Of a stretch of DNA of 64,000 bases, positions 59,701-64,000 are shown in pieces; the stretch's first letter is position 1, and every line of letters starts with the position of its first letter. The notes beneath the pieces were generated by a model. That model searched no databases. It was not told where the DNA came from and saw nothing but the letters and a program-made list of their open reading frames with translations. Source of the stretch: Telopea speciosissima (lineage: Eukaryota; Streptophyta; Magnoliopsida; Proteales; Proteaceae); NCBI RefSeq assembly GCF_018873765.1, contig NC_057926.1:55317378-55381377 (forward strand). Direction: 5' to 3'. Made by a program: the position numbers and the translations under genes.

Positions 59701-60919
59701 AAGAAGGATGCAATGAAATGAAAAGGACTGATGAGTTATAATTAAATAATATCCTCTAACTAGGCTTTACCTAACCAGTTGATGAATAAGTTTGAATTAT
59801 CTGATTCTGTTCTCATTTTATTCAACTTTGAACAGTGTCTAATCACCTAAGTATTGGAATGACAGAAGATCCTGACCGTTGGATATATGCTAAATATACA
59901 GATGGCAAGATCCTGCATTTTTTTAGGGACCCCTACAGAGAATAGAATAAATGGACCACTAAGGCAGGTAATCTGCCCTCCTTTGACATATCAATCAAAA
60001 ACCTCCAATGGATGCTAAGATGGATTAATGCAAAGAAACAATAAAAGCAAAATGTTAAAAAAAAAAGTTTGATAGATTAATCGAAAAAAATATATACTCA
60101 AGAGAAAGAAGAATTGGGAATGGTGGATGAGGACTTACCTGTGCAGCTTTGGCCATTGGATCCATTGGGGCAAAGGCACAAGAACTGTTTCTTGTAATAT
60201 CCACAGCGACCACCGCTTGCGTCGCATTTACTGCAATTACTACTCTCAGTCCATTCCAACATAAACCCTCTACTTAACAAATCCGAGTAGCTCGTCCCTA
60301 CCAAATCCTTTGAACTCATACCAGTCATGTCTACGGGTGCACTCACTGTAGACTTGCAGGTGTGAAAAGTATAATTCAGGTACGGCCATCCCAAATCGTT
60401 TTCAAACAAGGCGAACGAATGATTCCCAGTAACATTGGTCGAACAATTAACAGGGAATTGATACTCTGAGGAGATGGGTTTTGTGCAGTTATAGAAGAAT
60501 AAGAGATTAGAGGGTGTGTGACCGAACTCGAAAGGAGTATTGTTGAGGGTAAAATTATGCAGAGGAACAGGGCAACTGTTGGACTCTGCTTCGCTGTTCA
60601 CCATCAGAAGCGAGTGGTTAGCATAGAAGATGTCTCTGATGAGGTAGTTTTCGTCGGTAATCAGGAGGGTTGGTTCATTGTCCAAGCAGGTTATCTCGTA
60701 ACCTGGGTTGCCGCAGTAGTTTTTATGCACAAGAGGAATCCAGAAAGGAAAACTTATGTTTGGACCATGGCCACAGCTCTGAGGCTCGCAAGCTTCGAAT
60801 TTTGGGTCTACTGATTTGGCTTCTTGAATTACGGCACTGAAGAGAAGGAGAAGAAGGAGGAAGAGGGTGGTATTCATCAATTCAGGGAAGAAATTCCTGT
60901 CACTGAAAGAGTAACTCAT
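56800..60919 (-). CDS. LRK10L: LRK10L1.2-like receptor kinase F (most canonical member)
   Basis: Exons: 60919-60139, 58452-58417, 58145-57855 and 57725-56800; phase 1; 677 residues from the ATG at 60919 (MSYSFSDRN). An internal ATG at 60877 ([16 protein letters not shown]) would start directly at the signal peptide and is equally plausible. The ectodomain has the full pattern: [29 protein letters not shown], and the complete WAK_assoc end [20 protein letters not shown] followed by [12 protein letters not shown]. Mini-exon: [12 protein letters not shown]. Transmembrane segment at [19 protein letters not shown]. The kinase has [25 protein letters not shown] and [10 protein letters not shown], all intact. 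Intron 1 is long (1.7 kb, with a foldback). In Arabidopsis, LRK10L1.2 is linked to ABA and drought responses; that role is not shown here. Confidence 0.94.
59060..59240. repeat. Foldback element in intron 1 of receptor kinase F
   Basis: The left arm GGTGCACTGCAGTATGGGCC and GAAAGCTTGACACGTGG pairs with the right arm CATGTGTCGAGCTCTTAGG and CCCGCACTGCACTATATCAC. A (TA)n tract follows at about 59502-59520. Confidence 0.68.
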
Positions 60920-63039
60920 TTGGGAAGAAGGGATCAAAGAAAACAGGGGAGGAGAGCGTAAGAAGAGAGGAAATTAGATGGGGGGGAGATGTAAGGAAAA
61001 CGAGGAGAGGAATCATTGTTGAATGGTGAATTGGCGATTGCTCCTTTGTGGGTTGGTGCGAGTTTGACTTCGTGACACCATCTTATTTTAATTTTTAGCT
61101 TCCCTTTGTTCCTCTGGTTTGAACTAATTTCAGGTATGTCTCCATTGATTGGAGATCTAGAGTAGAGAAATTGGGAAAAGTTCCCTCCCAACTAACAAAA
61201 GACAAAAGCATCTATCTATATATATATTTATAATGGTGCATCTGGAAGCAACAGCTCAGTTTCAAGCATATATATGGACCCATGGTGAAGGAAGAATCTT
61301 TTCACCATAGGCTTTTAAATCGTTTAATTGAACTCACGAGATAGGGGTATTTGTGACCATGAATAAATGGAGAATCGAAGTTAACTATGAATCCAAAATC
61401 CAATCATAAGATCGCATCATCAGTGGAGAAGGAATTCTACATCTTCTATATAGTCAAATATGAGAATATGTCTAAAAAGAAAAAGAAAAATAAACTAGAC
61501 TTAATCAAAGCTTCAAAGGAATCATCTTTTGTAACAGATGTTTGAGCATGGACCATCCAATTGGAATAATCTTTTTTTTCTTTATATGGGTTCAAAGTGG
61601 TTATATAGGGGAGGACCAGCCCACTAGGAGAAAGCAATGTTTGTACTCTTTGAGTCTTGACTCTTTAAAATGGTGTTTCCCTTGCCATGCAAGTTAGGGC
61701 AACTGGGAAAATATGTAGTGAAACAGGGGCAATTCTGGTAGTTTGAACTTTGATCTGTTTTGCTTTGTTGAACCGAAGGGTGTTGACTTAGGGAGGGGGA
61801 GGGGGAAATAGAAGAAACGTCTTCTGCTTTCTCAAAGAGACATGGACGGCAAGTATTAATGATGAATTGAGACTTTTGATTACCAAGAATGCCTCTTGCA
61901 TATTCAAAAGGGAATTAGATGAAGAGATGACGACAATACAGAGATTATAAACTTAGAATTGAGATTCGGAATCGGTGTAAAATCAGTTATAATCGGTCAA
62001 AATATGTCCTAACATTATTTTCATTTAAGGATCGACGAGCCGAATGCGATCCCGATTCATAAAAATCCTACCCTGGGACAAGACGAAGGCCAGCTAGTTC
62101 GGCGGTGATCTTACAAGCAAAGACAAATTAATAGGTGTGGAAGTAAGTTAACCCTACCTGAACAAATATTGAAATTTACGTACTTAATAGGTTATTGGTA
62201 TTGACTGTTGAGGAGCTGAGGTAGGTAGATCGCTTCCCACTTTCACAAAGTCAAAAAACACTTCTCCTTCAATCACGGCGGCTCCAATCCAATGGATGGT
62301 TTTTCAATTTGAAATCTATCTTCTTATAATATGAGAATCCAAGAACGGCTAACTCCCACCGTTCTAAATTCTTAACTTCTATTTCTTGCAGATAATCCAA
62401 AGAGGGGAGGCACACATAAATATATCAATGATACTAATTAGGGAAAAGATTCTCTGAGCCAACTACATGTATCACTCTACTCAATGAAATAAGAACCTTC
62501 GACCTTCCCATGTACAAATTCCCGTTTCGCTGTCCCTATGCCATTTGCTCAAAGAACCTTCTTCTTCTTATTATTTAATACGTTATCATATAAATCTCTT
62601 ATCATACATCTTTCTATTTGACATCTACAAGCAGGGATTTAGTTCACCGTATCATGATTGATATTGATCGTCGATGAAACTGTTACTGATAGCATAATGG
62701 ATCCTTAATGTGTATCAATTCACCATTTTTTTTTTTCATTTAACAAAAAAAAAACAATCATATACTTATTGTATCGGGTGATCCGTATGGACCAATTATA
62801 GGTATAGAATACAACCAATACAGACATATATATCAATATGTAAGAAGGTCTTTGGGTGTGAATCAGCGGTGGTGTCGGATTGGTGGAAATCAGGATCGAT
62901 CACAGCTGATTTTGATCCGAATCGATCAATTCCCGATTCTTAAAACCATGGCGAGGAATGAGGATTGCTGAGATAGTATGTATATAAGAAGAAGAATAGG
63001 AAGCAAATGAGACGAAGAGGTGGACGTAGTAATACGTAC
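60920..63039. other. Region between ectodomain exons F and G
   Basis: I searched both strands for transmembrane, mini-exon or kinase sequence that would complete gene G and found none. The region contains the promoter of F, an AT-rich stretch and ATCGGTCAAAATATG / CGATCAATTCCCGATTCT dispersed-repeat sequence near 61970-62080 and 62870-62940. Confidence 0.6.
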
Positions 63040-63874
63040 CTTGGGGTTGGGGACACATAGTATCGTAAGCTTGATCGGTGCAAAAGCAAGTAGGTTTGCC
63101 CAAAGTGGTGTTATAACCACATGTCCCACCCGATTCCATGCACATCGCACAGTCTCCATCAACGATGGCAAACCACTGCAACACGAAACCCCCAACAAGA
63201 ATTGTGCCAAGAGCTGACGAATTATATAGAATCTCCTCTACATTCGTTTCATGAACAGGAACGATGACAATTCTGTTGCAGCCTCCTTTCATGGAAAGTT
63301 CTTCTGCTTGGACTTCATCGAATCCGACTGTAAATGGAACTAAGCCACTACTACCCTCCCCATTATTGACGCTGCAAGTAACATCACCCACTTTAACTGG
63401 TTTCGGATTTCCATTAACCATGACGGAGGAGTTGGAAGCGCAACCGAAGAATAGAGTCAAATTGATGTAACCAGAAGCATAATTGAAGATGGTGTAATTG
63501 AAGGTGGTGTTTACAAGGACTCCTCCGCCGCCGCCGGAAGTGCAAATTGAATCTTCAGATAAACCATTCTTGACGATCTTCATGGTTCGGTTATCAGTAA
63601 TGATATCAAGAACACGGTAGTCTTGTGTTTCAATCGTAATCGTAGCTTTCTGGTTTCCCACGCATTGAAGATCAAATTCTGGGTACCCACAGTAATCTCG
63701 TCTTGTATTTGCATTGAAAGGGTATTTGATCATTTGTGGGATATTTCCACACTTGAACTGCGAGGGTGTGCAGTTTGAATATCTATAGTCATATTCAGGT
63801 AAGGATGATGAGAAGGGGAAGAAGATGAAGATGGCGATGATCAATGGGAAGAACAACATCTGAGGAATATACAT
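63040..63874 (-). CDS. LRK10L: LRK10L ectodomain exon G without its own kinase
   Basis: Starts MYIPQMLFFPLIIAIFIFF (signal peptide), then CTPSQFKCGNIPQMIKYPF and CGYPEFDLQC (GUB_WAK_bind-like). It ends with a full WAK_assoc-like cluster CAMCMESGGTCGYN and CFCTDQAYDTMCPQPQ. After the last codons comes a good donor, CAAG|GTACGT, leaving phase 1. The frame running on past the donor ends at 62900 and has no motif. No kinase exon follows before gene F starts. Three readings are possible: an alternative first exon for gene F (splicing to 58452 would give [17 protein letters not shown] in frame), a secreted ectodomain protein made by reading into the intron, or a remnant of a gene that lost its kinase. 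The N-terminal region is complete, and the 5' UTR runs to the window end. Confidence 0.85.
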
Positions 63875-64000
63875 AAGGAGGAAGGAAACTGGATCAATAA
63901 TACTCTCTCAATACTCAAAAACTAATGAAGAGAAGAGAGACTTTAGATGGAGCTCAAATTATAGAGAATATGTTCAGGAGGAGGAGGAGGAGTTTGGGAT

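Noticed and set aside
60920-60937. N-terminal extension IPSSQ of receptor kinase F
   Set aside because: It would need a TTG start; the first ATG is at 60919.
62900-63039. Continuation of ectodomain G past its donor as coding sequence
   Set aside because: The frame runs only to a stop at 62900 without a membrane segment or motif, and all paralogues splice at the equivalent place; treated as intron, though a read-in secreted form is not excluded.
1-64000. tRNA and rRNA genes
   Set aside because: I looked for A/B-box pairs and conserved rRNA strings; only the tRNA-like head of the SINE was found.

Overview
The window is nuclear DNA of a flowering plant. It has GT-AG introns, an Au-type tRNA-derived SINE, Mutator-type transposons, a Ty3/gypsy-like retroelement fossil and many small foldback elements. 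The proteins read as dicot or basal-eudicot, but the sequence does not fix the species. The numbered statements below rest on reading splice sites, frames and repeats by eye; no database was searched.

Layout. 1-9.1 kb (+): the last seven exons of a mitochondrial-carrier-family NAD+ transporter (NDT2-like), whose first exon lies left of the window; a SINE and a foldback sit in one of its introns. 12.7-13.4 kb (-): a small basic plant protein with a TATA box, a CT-rich leader and an overlapping upstream ORF. 14.6-63.9 kb (-): a tandem array of LRK10L-type receptor-like kinases (GUB_WAK_bind ectodomain, transmembrane segment, Ser/Thr kinase). I can assemble six complete genes: A 14.6-17.3, B 29.7-33.1, C 34.2-38.0, D 40.2-42.7, E 49.9-52.4 and F 56.8-60.9 kb. 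A seventh ectodomain exon (G, 63.0-63.9 kb) has no kinase of its own. All six have the same plan: ectodomain exon, 30-48 bp mini-exon, transmembrane/juxtamembrane exon, kinase exon. Every junction is phase 1, and all six assembled coding sequences are multiples of three with no internal stop.

The array has two subclades. A-C have DFGLCR in the activation segment and D-F have DFGLSR. D and E are a recent tandem duplication that includes about 0.7 kb of promoter. A and B also share upstream sequence, into which a foldback element later inserted at A. These genes would act at the plasma membrane as sensors of cell-wall or pathogen-derived ligands. Exon G could be an alternative first exon for the transmembrane and kinase exons of F, because its donor phase matches.

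Between the genes lies transposon-rich DNA. A Mutator-type element (23534-29336, 9-bp target duplication) is split by a 4.3-kb non-autonomous LTR element (24300-28608, 5-bp target duplication). A second Mutator-type element (43627-45584, 9-bp target duplication) carries a broken R2R3-MYB fragment and so is a Pack-MULE. There is a 1.2-kb poly(A)-tailed retroposed segment at 48.5-49.7 kb, and at least eleven palindromic foldback elements. Four tiny inserts that are almost only poly(A)/poly(T) are each bracketed by 11-12 bp direct repeats.
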